From DASUAS01 sp963720765 (GTDB lineage Bacteria; Actinomycetota; Acidimicrobiia; IMCC26256; DASPTH01), in NCBI GenBank assembly GCA_963720765.1, contig CAVRGS010000013.1, forward strand, positions 558,001 through 622,000: a stretch of DNA of 64,000 nucleotides. The letters are read 5' to 3'. Below are positions 35,726 through 43,689 of this stretch, piece after piece. Every line of letters starts with the position of its first letter. The stretch's first letter is position 1. Below the pieces are notes generated by a model. It saw nothing but the letters and a program-made list of their open reading frames with translations. It was not told the origin of the DNA and searched no databases. A program made the translations under genes and the position numbers.

Positions 35726-36643
35726 TCAGCGCGTCGTGACCGCCGGCAGCCCGAGCAGTTCGACCGCTTGGCCGGTGGATGCGATCGGGCGTCCGACCTC
35801 CGTCGCCAACCCGACGGCCTGCTCCACCAGCTCGACGTTGGTGGGGGAGTGCGCGGGGTCGTAGTGCTCCTCGAGTCCCACGTGCAGGTGACCGCCGCGC
35901 TCGAGCGCGAGGCGTGCCACCGGCGTCGCCATGAGGTCACCACCCCACACCGAGACCGACCACGGCAGATCGGTGCCGTCCAGCATGTCGAGATACGCGA
36001 GCAACGCATTGGCGGTGGGTGGCAGGCCGAAGGTGACGCCCTGCGCGCGTGCCCACATGCCCCACTCTCCGCCGAAGTAGAGCTTCACCATCGAGCCCGC
36101 CGGGAGTCGGCCGGCGCGGTGGTACGTGAGCACGCACTGGAGGAACCCCGGTTCGTAGATCGCGAGTTGTGGACCCCACCCCTGCTCCTCGCACATCGCG
36201 AACGCTTCGCGCACATCGGCGTAGGAGTTCGCGTACACGTTCCCCTCGGGCAGACCGTCGGCGCCGGGCGTGCCCAGGTTGGTCGATCCGGGATCGACTG
36301 CCGCCATGCGTACGGGTACCTGCTCGCCCACGAGACGCACGTGTTCGAGCTTCGCCCGTGCACCCTGGGTCACGCAGAGGGTCGGGTACCAGAGCACATC
36401 GGGATGCGCGGCCAGGAGGGGCGCCCACGCCTCCAGGTAGCGGGCCGCGGCGTCCATCCCGGTGAGCCGGATGTCGTCGTTGTGGGCGTGCACGATGGTT
36501 GCGCCGGCGTCGAAGCACCGCATCGCGTCGGCGCGGATCTCGTGCGGCGTCACCGGGACGTTCGGATTCCGCTCCCTGGTGGTACCACCGTTGATCGCGG
36601 CTTCGATGAGGACCGGCACCTCGGCTCGGGACGAGTTGGCCAT
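35726..36643 (-). CDS. BKACE-family beta-keto acid cleavage enzyme (DUF849)
   Basis: An intact protein of 305 residues. VLIEAAINGGTTRERNPNVP is the BKACE opening, and TIVHAHNDDIRLTGMD carries the zinc His-x-His. YANSYADVREAFAMCEEQGW and WGGDLMATPVARLALERGGHLHVGLE complete the TIM barrel with the C-terminal metal ligands. The family condenses a beta-keto acid with acetyl-CoA, giving acetoacetate and a new CoA ester, as in lysine fermentation (Kce). The substrate here is not fixed. It ends one base after the ALDC stop, converging. Confidence 0.87.
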   Translation of the reverse strand: MANSSRAEVPVLIEAAINGGTTRERNPNVPVTPHEIRADAMRCFDAGATIVHAHNDDIRLTGMDAAARYLEAWAPLLAAHPDVLWYPTLCVTQGARAKLEHVRLVGEQVPVRMAAVDPGSTNLGTPGADGLPEGNVYANSYADVREAFAMCEEQGWGPQLAIYEPGFLQCVLTYHRAGRLPAGSMVKLYFGGEWGMWARAQGVTFGLPPTANALLAYLDMLDGTDLPWSVSVWGGDLMATPVARLALERGGHLHVGLEEHYDPAHSPTNVELVEQAVGLATEVGRPIASTGQAVELLGLPAVTTR

Positions 36644-36661
36644 CGCGCGATCCTCGCGCGG

Positions 36662-39600
36662 TCAGGCCGAGCGCGCCTCCACGACCGCGGCGTCGCCTTC
36701 GAGCACCCCGTCGACGAACGTCACTCGGCGGGTGCGTACCGCCGGCACCCGGGCGCCGGGCACGATCACGCCCACCAGGTTGAGTGGGTCGGTGGCGTTG
36801 ACCGTGACCCGCTCGCCCTCGCGCGGCGACCGGCGCACCTGGGTGAGCTGCTCGTGGGCGGCCGGCAGCGCGTACTGCTCGCCGCTGAACCCACTGACGA
36901 ACCGCCCACCCCGCACCAGACCGCGGTCTTCGAGGCGCCGCAGCGCCCACTGCAGGTCGCGCCACGGGAAGCGCAGCGAGTCGTGCACGACCAGGTCGCG
37001 GAACACCACCCCCCACCGGTGGAGCAGCAGCTCGGCCACTGCTTCGGCCAGTTCGTCGCGGTCGGCGGTCGCGAGCTCGGCGAGCGCGGCCGCCTCGGCG
37101 GTCGGCACCAGCGACCAGCGTCCGGCGGCCGCGGTCGCCAGCCTCGGCCCCCGGGACAGGCGTGAGAAGCGGCGTCCCTCGGACGAGCGCCGGCCGTTCT
37201 GCGTGACCCGCGAGCGAATGGCGCCGAAGCCGTCGGACATCACCAGCCCGCGTGCCACGCCGTCCCACAGCGCGCGCTCGATGTCTTCGGGCAGTCGGTT
37301 GGTGGCCGCGCCGAGCTCACTGGCGAAGCACGCGCCGCGCTCGCGCAGCACTTCGATCACCTCGGCGGTCGCGCCGACGACCGGTTCCCCGGGATCGCCA
37401 CCGGCGCGCGCCGCCATGAGCAGCCACGGCAGGTCGACCCGCGCGACGAGCGAGATCGGGGTGGCCTTCGACGGCGCCACCGACGGCGCGTCGACGTCAC
37501 GCGCCGGAGGGTTGGTGCGCAACCACGCGACTTCGCCGTCGTGGCACAACCGGTCGAGCCACGCGGGGTCGTAGCGCCGCATCCGCGTCCCGAGCAGGTC
37601 GGGTTCCCACGCCACCGCGGCGGCATCGAAGCCCTGCAGCTGCTCGACCACGGTCAGCAACCCGACCTCACCGGCGAGCTGACAACCCGGCGCGACGTGC
37701 TGCCAGCGCAGGAGGAAGCGCATGAAGTCCTGCGCGGTGGCAGGTTCCACTCCGCCGCGGCGCGCGCGGCGCGAGTACGAGTGCATCCGCGCCAGCAGCC
37801 GCCGCGACACCCACTCGGTGTCGACGGCAGACTCGGTGTAGGTGCCCTGCAACGCGAAGCCGCTCTGCTCCAGGTACGCGAGCCCGGCCATGATCCGACC
37901 CGGTGTGAGCGTGGTGATCTTCGCGAGCTCGTCGACGGTGGTGATGCCGTTGATCTCGAGGTGACCGCGCAACAGCTGGGCGATCGCCTCTTCGTCGTCG
38001 GCGAACGCGTGACCGGCGTCGTCTTCGCGTTCGGTCGCGCACCACAGGTCGATGTCGCGCGGGCGGAACACCACCGCCCGCCGACGGGCGGTGAGCTCGT
38101 CGAACAACGGCTTCCACTCCGGCCGCGGGCGCACGACCACCAGCGACGCCAGGAGGTCGGCGAGGTCGTCGGCGGATTCGGGGTCTGGCGTGATCTCATC
38201 GTGCACCTGTTCGATGGCGGCGGGATCGAGTGCGCCGATCGCCGCGAGGTCGACCGCGAGACCGCGCCGCAGGGTGACCGCATTGGTGCGACGGTTCTGG
38301 AGCTCTTCGTCGTCGAGGAACGCATACGGCCGGGCGGTGATGATCTCGTGGGCGAGCACCGACGGTTCGGTGGTGTCGGCGAAGTGCACCTGCACGGTGC
38401 CCGCTTCCATGCGTTGCAGGAGCGCGTGCGTGCCCCCGACGTCGAGCGCCTCGTGCAGGGTGTCGCTGATGGTCTGGCGGACCAGCACGTGGTCGGGGAT
38501 CTCGATGGGGCCGGTGACGTTCTCCTGGCACGCCGCCGCCTGCGGGAACACCGCGGCCATGAGGTCGTCGGATTCCATGCGCTGGATCGGTGGGGGATTG
38601 CGCCGACCGTTGCGGAACCGCAGCACCATCAGCGAGCGGTTGAGGTTCCAGCGCCAGCGGGCCTGGAACATCGGGGAGTCGAGGATGGCGTGCTCGAGCG
38701 TGTCCTGGATGGTGCTGCTGCTCAGGTAGTTGGGCACGTCGCTCAACGGGAAGCTGTGGTGCGGGCCGAGCGAGAGCACGATTGCGTCGTCGCTCGCCGC
38801 CGCCTGCAACTCGAAATTGAACGTACGGCAGAACTTCTTGCGCAGCGCGAGCCCGAGCGACCGGTTGACCCGACCACCGAAGGGGGAGTGCACCACGAGC
38901 TGCATCCCGCCCGTCTCGTCGAAGAAGCGCTCGAACACGATGCGCTCCTGCGTGGGCATGGCGCCGAGCGCCGCCCGCCCGACCGCGAGGTAGTCGACGA
39001 CCATGGTGGCCGACTCGGCGTCGATCCCGGCCGTCTCCATGAGCCAGCACTTGGCGCCGTCGGGGTCACCGGCGGTGAGGAAGCGCTCGACGGCCGCGCG
39101 CAGGTCGGACACCTCGGTGGACAGCTCGGCGGTGCGCGCCGGTGCCTCGCCCATCCAGAAGGGGATGGTGGGTGGCGCGGTGCCGGCATCGCGCACGCGC
39201 ACGACACCGAGCTCGACCTTGCGGATCTGCCACGAGTGCGTGCCGAGCAGGAAGATGTCGCCCGCCATCGACTCGACGGCCCAGTCCTCGTTGACCGTGC
39301 CGATGAAGGTGTCGTCGGGTTCGGCGACGACGCGGTAGTCGCCGGTCTCGGGGATGGCGCCGCCGGAGGTGACCGCCGCGAGTCGCGCGCCCTTGCGCCC
39401 GCGCAGCTCGCCGTTGATCGCGTCGTGGTGCACGTACGCGCCGCGCGGCCCTCGCCCGGTGGTGATCCCGTTGCTGACGAGGTCGATGACGTCGTCGAAC
39501 TGCTCGCGTGTCATGTCGTGATACGGCGCGGCTCGTTTCACCAGCGCGAACAGGTCGTCGGTGCGCCACTCCTGCGCGCCGAGCTCGGCGACCACCTGCT

Positions 39601-40894
39601 GGGCGGCGATGTCGAGCGGCAGCTGTGGGAGCTGGATGGTGTCGAGACGACCGCCGTGCACCGCCGCCAGCAGCGCGGTGCACTCGACCAGCTCGTCGCG
39701 CGTGAGGGGGTACAGCCGACCCTTGGGAGTACCGGCGCGGCTGTGGTTGGAACGACCGACGCGCTGCAGGAAGGTGGCGATGCTGCGCGGCGACCCGATC
39801 TGACAGACCAGCTCCACCGGCCCGATGTCGATGCCGAGCTCCAGTGACGCCGTGGCGACCAGCGCACGCAGGTCGCCGGCGCGCAGGCGGGTCTCGACCC
39901 GGTGGCGACGTTCCTTGGACAGCGACCCGTGGTGCGCGGCGACCACGTCGTCGCCGAGGCGCGTGCCCAGCTGGTGCGCGAGCCGCTCGGCCATCCGTCG
40001 CGTGTTGACGAACACGAGCGTGGTGCGGTGCTCCTCCACCAGCGCGGCGATGCGGTCGAGCACGTCGCTCATCTGCTCGGCCGAGGTGACCGCCTCGAGC
40101 TCGCCATCGGGGAGCTCGAGGGCGAGGTCGAGCGCGCGCTGGTGACCGGCGTCGACGATGACGGGGAGCGGTCGGTCGCCGACCAACAGACGACCGACGG
40201 TCTCGATCGGTCGCTGCGTGGCCGACAGCCCGACACGCGCGGGCCGTACTTCGCACAGTGACTCGAGTCGCTCGAGGGTGATCGCGAGGTGCGCGCCTCG
40301 CTTGTCGCGCGCGACGGCGTGGATCTCGTCGACGATGACGGTCTCGACCGTGCGCAGCGCGTCGCGTCCCTTCTCGCTCGTGACGAGCAGGTAGAGCGAC
40401 TCGGGCGTGGTGACCACGAAGCTCGGCGGCTTGCGCACCATCGACGTGCGTTGCGAGCTGGTCGTGTCACCGGTGCGCACGCCGACGCGCACCTTGGGTG
40501 CGCGCATTCCGAGCTCCGCGGCGACCGCGGCGATCTCGGCCAACGGCCGCTCGAGGTTCTCGGCGATGTCGACGGCAAGCGCCTTCAGCGGTGACACGTA
40601 GACGACGCGCGCGACGTCGTCGATCTCCTCGCCGCGCTCGTGGGCACGGTAGATGCGGTCGATGCACACCAGGAAGGCAGCGAGAGTCTTGCCCGATCCG
40701 GTGGGCGCGGCGACGAGCACGTCGTGCCCGGCCGCGATCTGGGGCCACGCCTCCTCCTGCGGCGCGGTGGGACCATCCGGGAACCGGCGCCGGAACCACT
40801 CCGCGACCGCGGGGTGCATGCCCGCCAGGGCCGGGTGCACGGACGGGCCGGCGGCGACGAGGGCCAGCGGGAGAGGGAGCGGCACCGCGGTCAT
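36662..40894 (-). CDS. lhr: Lhr-type ATP-dependent helicase
   Basis: An intact protein of 1410 residues. Helicase motifs run in order: Q-like GPTAPQEEAWPQIAAG, Walker A LVAAPTGSGKTLAAF, VYVSPLKALAVDIAENL, TTPESLYLL, the DEIHAV box in motif II, GLSATQRPIET, LVFVNTRRMAERLAHQLG, and motifs V/VI with ASLELGIDIGPVELV and FLQRVGRSNH. The long C-terminal half is the winged-helix/beta-barrel Lhr-core plus the Lhr C-terminal region of the large actinobacterial form. Lhr is a 3'-5' DNA-RNA helicase linked to DNA repair. The chosen ATG (MTAVPLPLPL) gives the normal N-terminus; a longer frame upstream is rejected. The length is close to that of Mycobacterium Lhr. Confidence 0.93.
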   Translation of the reverse strand: MTAVPLPLPLALVAAGPSVHPALAGMHPAVAEWFRRRFPDGPTAPQEEAWPQIAAGHDVLVAAPTGSGKTLAAFLVCIDRIYRAHERGEEIDDVARVVYVSPLKALAVDIAENLERPLAEIAAVAAELGMRAPKVRVGVRTGDTTSSQRTSMVRKPPSFVVTTPESLYLLVTSEKGRDALRTVETVIVDEIHAVARDKRGAHLAITLERLESLCEVRPARVGLSATQRPIETVGRLLVGDRPLPVIVDAGHQRALDLALELPDGELEAVTSAEQMSDVLDRIAALVEEHRTTLVFVNTRRMAERLAHQLGTRLGDDVVAAHHGSLSKERRHRVETRLRAGDLRALVATASLELGIDIGPVELVCQIGSPRSIATFLQRVGRSNHSRAGTPKGRLYPLTRDELVECTALLAAVHGGRLDTIQLPQLPLDIAAQQVVAELGAQEWRTDDLFALVKRAAPYHDMTREQFDDVIDLVSNGITTGRGPRGAYVHHDAINGELRGRKGARLAAVTSGGAIPETGDYRVVAEPDDTFIGTVNEDWAVESMAGDIFLLGTHSWQIRKVELGVVRVRDAGTAPPTIPFWMGEAPARTAELSTEVSDLRAAVERFLTAGDPDGAKCWLMETAGIDAESATMVVDYLAVGRAALGAMPTQERIVFERFFDETGGMQLVVHSPFGGRVNRSLGLALRKKFCRTFNFELQAAASDDAIVLSLGPHHSFPLSDVPNYLSSSTIQDTLEHAILDSPMFQARWRWNLNRSLMVLRFRNGRRNPPPIQRMESDDLMAAVFPQAAACQENVTGPIEIPDHVLVRQTISDTLHEALDVGGTHALLQRMEAGTVQVHFADTTEPSVLAHEIITARPYAFLDDEELQNRRTNAVTLRRGLAVDLAAIGALDPAAIEQVHDEITPDPESADDLADLLASLVVVRPRPEWKPLFDELTARRRAVVFRPRDIDLWCATEREDDAGHAFADDEEAIAQLLRGHLEINGITTVDELAKITTLTPGRIMAGLAYLEQSGFALQGTYTESAVDTEWVSRRLLARMHSYSRRARRGGVEPATAQDFMRFLLRWQHVAPGCQLAGEVGLLTVVEQLQGFDAAAVAWEPDLLGTRMRRYDPAWLDRLCHDGEVAWLRTNPPARDVDAPSVAPSKATPISLVARVDLPWLLMAARAGGDPGEPVVGATAEVIEVLRERGACFASELGAATNRLPEDIERALWDGVARGLVMSDGFGAIRSRVTQNGRRSSEGRRFSRLSRGPRLATAAAGRWSLVPTAEAAALAELATADRDELAEAVAELLLHRWGVVFRDLVVHDSLRFPWRDLQWALRRLEDRGLVRGGRFVSGFSGEQYALPAAHEQLTQVRRSPREGERVTVNATDPLNLVGVIVPGARVPAVRTRRVTFVDGVLEGDAAVVEARSA

Positions 40895-40984
40895 CGGTCC
40901 ATTCTCGCGGATGGGTGTGACACTGATACAGGCTCCTCCTCGGAGCCCGTAGGCTCGGGGCGAATCGACCAGTGGAGGAGTCCC

Positions 40985-41497
40985 ATGGCCAGGATCAGCG
41001 TCCCCGAAGGCGCCGGCGGCGAGCTCGTCCAGGTGTGGTCGCTGTCGCCCGAGCTCGGCGCCGCGGTCGGCAACCTGAGCGCGGCGGTCTACGGCGAGCG
41101 CCTGATCGCGCCCCGGGTGCGCGAGGTGGCCCGCATGCGCATCGCGCAGATCAACGGCTGCAACGTGTGCCTCCAGTGGCGCTTCCCCGAGATGGCCGAT
41201 CGGGGCGTCACCGAGCAGCTCTACGAGCACGTCGAGGACCCGGCGAACGGTGACTACTCCGAACAGGAGCTCCTCGCCATCGAATACGCCGACAAGTTCG
41301 CGCTCGACCATCGCTCGCTCGACGACGCGTTCTTCGCCCGCCTCCGCGCCGCTTTCACCGACGCCGAGATCGTCGAGCTCACCGCGATGATCGGCAACTG
41401 GCTCGCGTTCGGTCGCTTCCAGGCGGTCCTCGACGTCGCCGAAGCGTGCGCGTGGGCACCTCCCGCCGAGCAGACCGACGAGAAGGTGGGTGTCTGA
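40985..41497 (+). CDS. AhpD-like carboxymuconolactone decarboxylase family protein (copy 1)
   Basis: An intact protein of 170 residues. RMRIAQINGCNVCLQWRFPE holds the CxxC of AhpD-type proteins, but the His that usually follows the second Cys is a Trp or Arg. ADKFALDHRSLDDAFFARLR and ELTAMIGNWLAFGRFQAVLD are the other conserved helices. A GGAGGAG ribosome site precedes the ATG, and a TAGGCT -10-like box lies at 40950. It may act as a disulfide reductase or peroxidase. The next gene is a close duplicate. Confidence 0.85.
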   Translation: MARISVPEGAGGELVQVWSLSPELGAAVGNLSAAVYGERLIAPRVREVARMRIAQINGCNVCLQWRFPEMADRGVTEQLYEHVEDPANGDYSEQELLAIEYADKFALDHRSLDDAFFARLRAAFTDAEIVELTAMIGNWLAFGRFQAVLDVAEACAWAPPAEQTDEKVGV

Positions 41498-41988
41498 TGG
41501 CGCGCATCACCCTTCCCGGCGTCGGCAGCGACCTCGAGCGCGTGTGGTCGCTCTCGCCCGAGCTCGGTGCCGCGGTCGGCGAACTCGCCGGCAAGGTCGG
41601 TGGGAAGGGTCTCGAGCTGCCGTGGCGCGTGCGTGAGGCCGCGCGCATGCGCATCGCGCAGATCAACGGTTGCAACATCTGCATGGCGTGGCGCGTGCCC
41701 GCGCTCGAGAAGCACGGTGTCGACGAAGCGCTCTACGCGCACATCGCGGATCCCGCCAACGGCGACTACTCCGAGCAGGAGCGGCTGGCGATCGAGTACG
41801 CCGAGAAGTTCGCGCTCGACCACCGCTCGCTCGACGACGCGTTCTTCGATCGCATGAAAGCGCAGTTCAGCGACCGCGAGATCTTCGAGCTCACCGTGTG
41901 CATCGGCGACTGGGTCGCGTTCGGTCGCATGACTGCGGTGCTCGACCTCGACGAGGCGTGCGAGTGGTCGCCGGCGGCGGTCGACTGA
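41497..41988 (+). CDS. AhpD-like carboxymuconolactone decarboxylase family protein (copy 2)
   Basis: An intact protein of 163 residues, clearly a tandem duplicate of the gene before it. Shared stretches include VWSLSPELGAAVG, RMRIAQINGCN, DPANGDYSEQE and FALDHRSLDDAFF. The CxxC is CNIC, again without the following His. The start overlaps the stop of copy 1 (TGATG), so the two are coupled and may form a hetero-oligomer. The function is inferred from AhpD; the real reductant and substrate are unknown. Confidence 0.85.
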   Translation: MARITLPGVGSDLERVWSLSPELGAAVGELAGKVGGKGLELPWRVREAARMRIAQINGCNICMAWRVPALEKHGVDEALYAHIADPANGDYSEQERLAIEYAEKFALDHRSLDDAFFDRMKAQFSDREIFELTVCIGDWVAFGRMTAVLDLDEACEWSPAAVD

Positions 41989-42012
41989 CCACTTCGACGT
42001 CGGCTGCCTCAG

Positions 42013-42239
42013 CTACTTGGCCACCTTGTCGTCCTTGGGCGTCGGATCACCTTTGGGCTCCCGGTCCTCGGGTGCCGGCTTGTCGGCCTTGGGTTCCTTG
42101 GCGACCGGTTGGTCGGCGGTGGCGCCTTCGCCACCGTCGTCGCCCGGTGTGCCGTCGAGCATCCGCTCGGCGGTGGCCTCGTCGAGCGGCGGAAGATCGG
42201 ATCGCGCACGGTGCCGGAAGTGATCGAGAAGGAGTCACC
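42013..42239 (-). CDS. small Lys/Asp/Pro-rich protein downstream of the sigma factor, frameshifted start
   Basis: After a frame change near its 5' end this reads DHFRHRARSDLPPLDEATAE, RMLDGTPGDDGGEGATADQP and a charged repeat-like tail (KEPKADKPAPEDREPKGDPT), about 70 residues. It follows the ECF sigma stop without a gap. It has no membrane helix and no zinc-binding HxxxCxxC motif, so it is not a classical anti-sigma factor, though it sits where one would be expected. The exact start is uncertain because of the frame break. Confidence 0.45.
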
Positions 42240-42241
42240 GA

Positions 42242-42814
42242 TCAATTGGTGACGGCGCGTTCCTCCTCCGCGAGGCGGCGGGCCAGGGCGCGCAGACCCC
42301 GATGAGCGAGCACACGTACCGTACCCGGTCGCTTGCCCATGATCGCGGCGACGTGGGCCACGTCGAGTCCGGCGACCGCCCGCAACATGACCGCTTCGCG
42401 TTGGCCGGGCGGAAGTTCTGCGACGCGTCGGAGTGCAGCTTCGGTCTCGAATCGGTTCACCGCGGTGTCGCCGGGGTCGGTGCCCGGTGCGGGGATCACT
42501 GCGGTGCCGAGGGCGACGGGATCGACGGGGACGGACGGGCGGCGCGACTCCCGACGGAAGTGGTCGACCGCGCGTCGGCGGGCGACGGTGAAGAGCCAGG
42601 CCCGGAACGCGGTCTCGTCGCCGTCGAAACGGGTGATGGACGTGGCGACCGCGGCCCAGGTCTCTGACGCGACGTCCTCGGCTGCGTCGCTGGTGGTGAC
42701 CCGCAGGTACCGCAGCAGCGCCGGCTGGTACTCGTGCCACAGCGTGGCGAACGCCGACGGGTCGCCGTCACGCGTCCGTTCCAGCACCATCGGGAATGAC
42801 GTCCCCATCATCAT
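42242..42814 (-). CDS. ECF-type RNA polymerase sigma factor
   Basis: An intact protein of 190 residues. Region 2 reads FATLWHEYQPALLRYLRVTT, AEDVASETWAAV and RAWLFTVARRRAVDHFRRES. Region 4 reads ELPPGQREAVMLRAVAGLDV and AIMGKRPGTVRVLAHRGLRA. The linker is longer than in most ECFs (PVDPVALGTAVIPAPGTDPG). Three ATG codons in a row make the exact start ambiguous; I chose the first. The regulon is unknown. Confidence 0.9.
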   Translation of the reverse strand: MMMGTSFPMVLERTRDGDPSAFATLWHEYQPALLRYLRVTTSDAAEDVASETWAAVATSITRFDGDETAFRAWLFTVARRRAVDHFRRESRRPSVPVDPVALGTAVIPAPGTDPGDTAVNRFETEAALRRVAELPPGQREAVMLRAVAGLDVAHVAAIMGKRPGTVRVLAHRGLRALARRLAEEERAVTN

Positions 42815-42880
42815 GCCCCCAAGATCATCCAGCGCAACGGTCGATGCTGCCGGTGATGCGGAACGCCTGCCGTTCCCAAC

Positions 42881-42932
42881 CCGTGGAGGGACACTACGTC
42901 ACGCGACGCGTTCGCGTGACCACCCTCCACGG
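42881..42932. repeat. large two-tier palindrome (possible cruciform or terminator)
   Basis: The outer stem CCGTGGAGGG/CCCTCCACGG (10 bp, perfect) encloses a perfect inner stem GTCACGCGA/TCGCGTGAC (42898-42906 and 42912-42920) around CGCGT. It lies between the SCP lipoprotein and the sigma gene, both on the minus strand. It may be a terminator or a regulator site upstream of the sigma gene. Confidence 0.65.
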
Positions 42933-42954
42933 AAGGCGCTGCCGCCGACGCGAC

Positions 42955-42982
42955 GAGGCCGCAGCCCGATGGCTGCGGCCTC
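42955..42982 (-). terminator. terminator-like hairpin after the SCP lipoprotein gene
   Basis: GAGGCCGCAGCC-CGAT-GGCTGCGGCCTC is a perfect 12-bp stem with a 4-nt loop, 28 bp beyond the stop of the minus-strand SCP gene. Confidence 0.75.
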
Positions 42983-43009
42983 GCTGCTCTCAGGATCGGG
43001 AGCGACGGC

Positions 43010-43498
43010 TCAGAGACCGCCGAATTCCTGGACGGCCCAGATGCGGCCGTCGGGTCCTCGGTAGACCCCGATGCCGGCCACGTTGAACGAGGGATTGGAG
43101 ATGTTCCTCCAGTGGTCGTACGAGTTCCTCCACGCGGACTCGATGGTGGCGGGCGACATGCTGCCCGGGCCGACCAGGATGTTCTCACCGAGGGTGTAGT
43201 AGGGGTTGTACTCGCTCGTCGACAGGAGCGCGCCGAGGTTCTGGTGGTAGAGCGAGTTCGCGTTGCTCATCTGGTGGGCCCACGTCCCCGCGTTGTTGGC
43301 GAGCTTCGGGCTCCAGGTGAGCGGCGGCAGTCCGGCCGTGGCGCGGTCGTAGTTCATCCGGTTGTAGAGCTCGTTGACGAACGGGTCCCTCGGCGGTGTC
43401 GACGAGGTGTCCGGGAAGCACCCGGTCAACCCCAGGCCCACCACACCCGCGAGCACGACCGCGGCCGTCTTCCTGCCCAGCAAGCCCTTCAAGCGCAT
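43010..43498 (-). CDS. CAP/SCP-domain lipoprotein
   Basis: An intact protein of 162 residues. The signal peptide KTAAVVLAGVVGLGLTGCFP has the lipobox LTGC, so it should be lipid-anchored. The CAP domain shows ELYNRMNYDRATAGLPPLTW, NNAGTWAHQMSNANSLYHQN, GENILVGPGSMSPATIESAW and FNVAGIGVYRGPDGRIWAVQ with the final EF, including the His and Glu of the family's cavity. The role of bacterial SCP lipoproteins is mostly unknown. Confidence 0.88.
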   Translation of the reverse strand: MRLKGLLGRKTAAVVLAGVVGLGLTGCFPDTSSTPPRDPFVNELYNRMNYDRATAGLPPLTWSPKLANNAGTWAHQMSNANSLYHQNLGALLSTSEYNPYYTLGENILVGPGSMSPATIESAWRNSYDHWRNISNPSFNVAGIGVYRGPDGRIWAVQEFGGL

Positions 43499-43689
43499 GA
43501 CACTGTCTCCCGATGGTCACTTTGAGTGCCCGTGACCACATGCATCGGCGCGACGGTGCCCTGTTCTTGAGCCGGAGGCGACGAATTTCGTCCTCGCGGC
43601 ATCGCGTGGAAGGTGATGTCGCCCCGAGGTGCCCCTCGGTGACCGGTCCGGGCGGCCATGATGGGCCGGAGGAGGGAGCGACCAGCCCC

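Noticed and set aside
40895..41311. A longer reading of the Lhr frame starting at 41311 (1549 codons)
   Set aside because: It runs antisense through the first AhpD-like gene and the shared promoter. The normal Lhr N-terminus begins at MTAVPLPLPL (40894).
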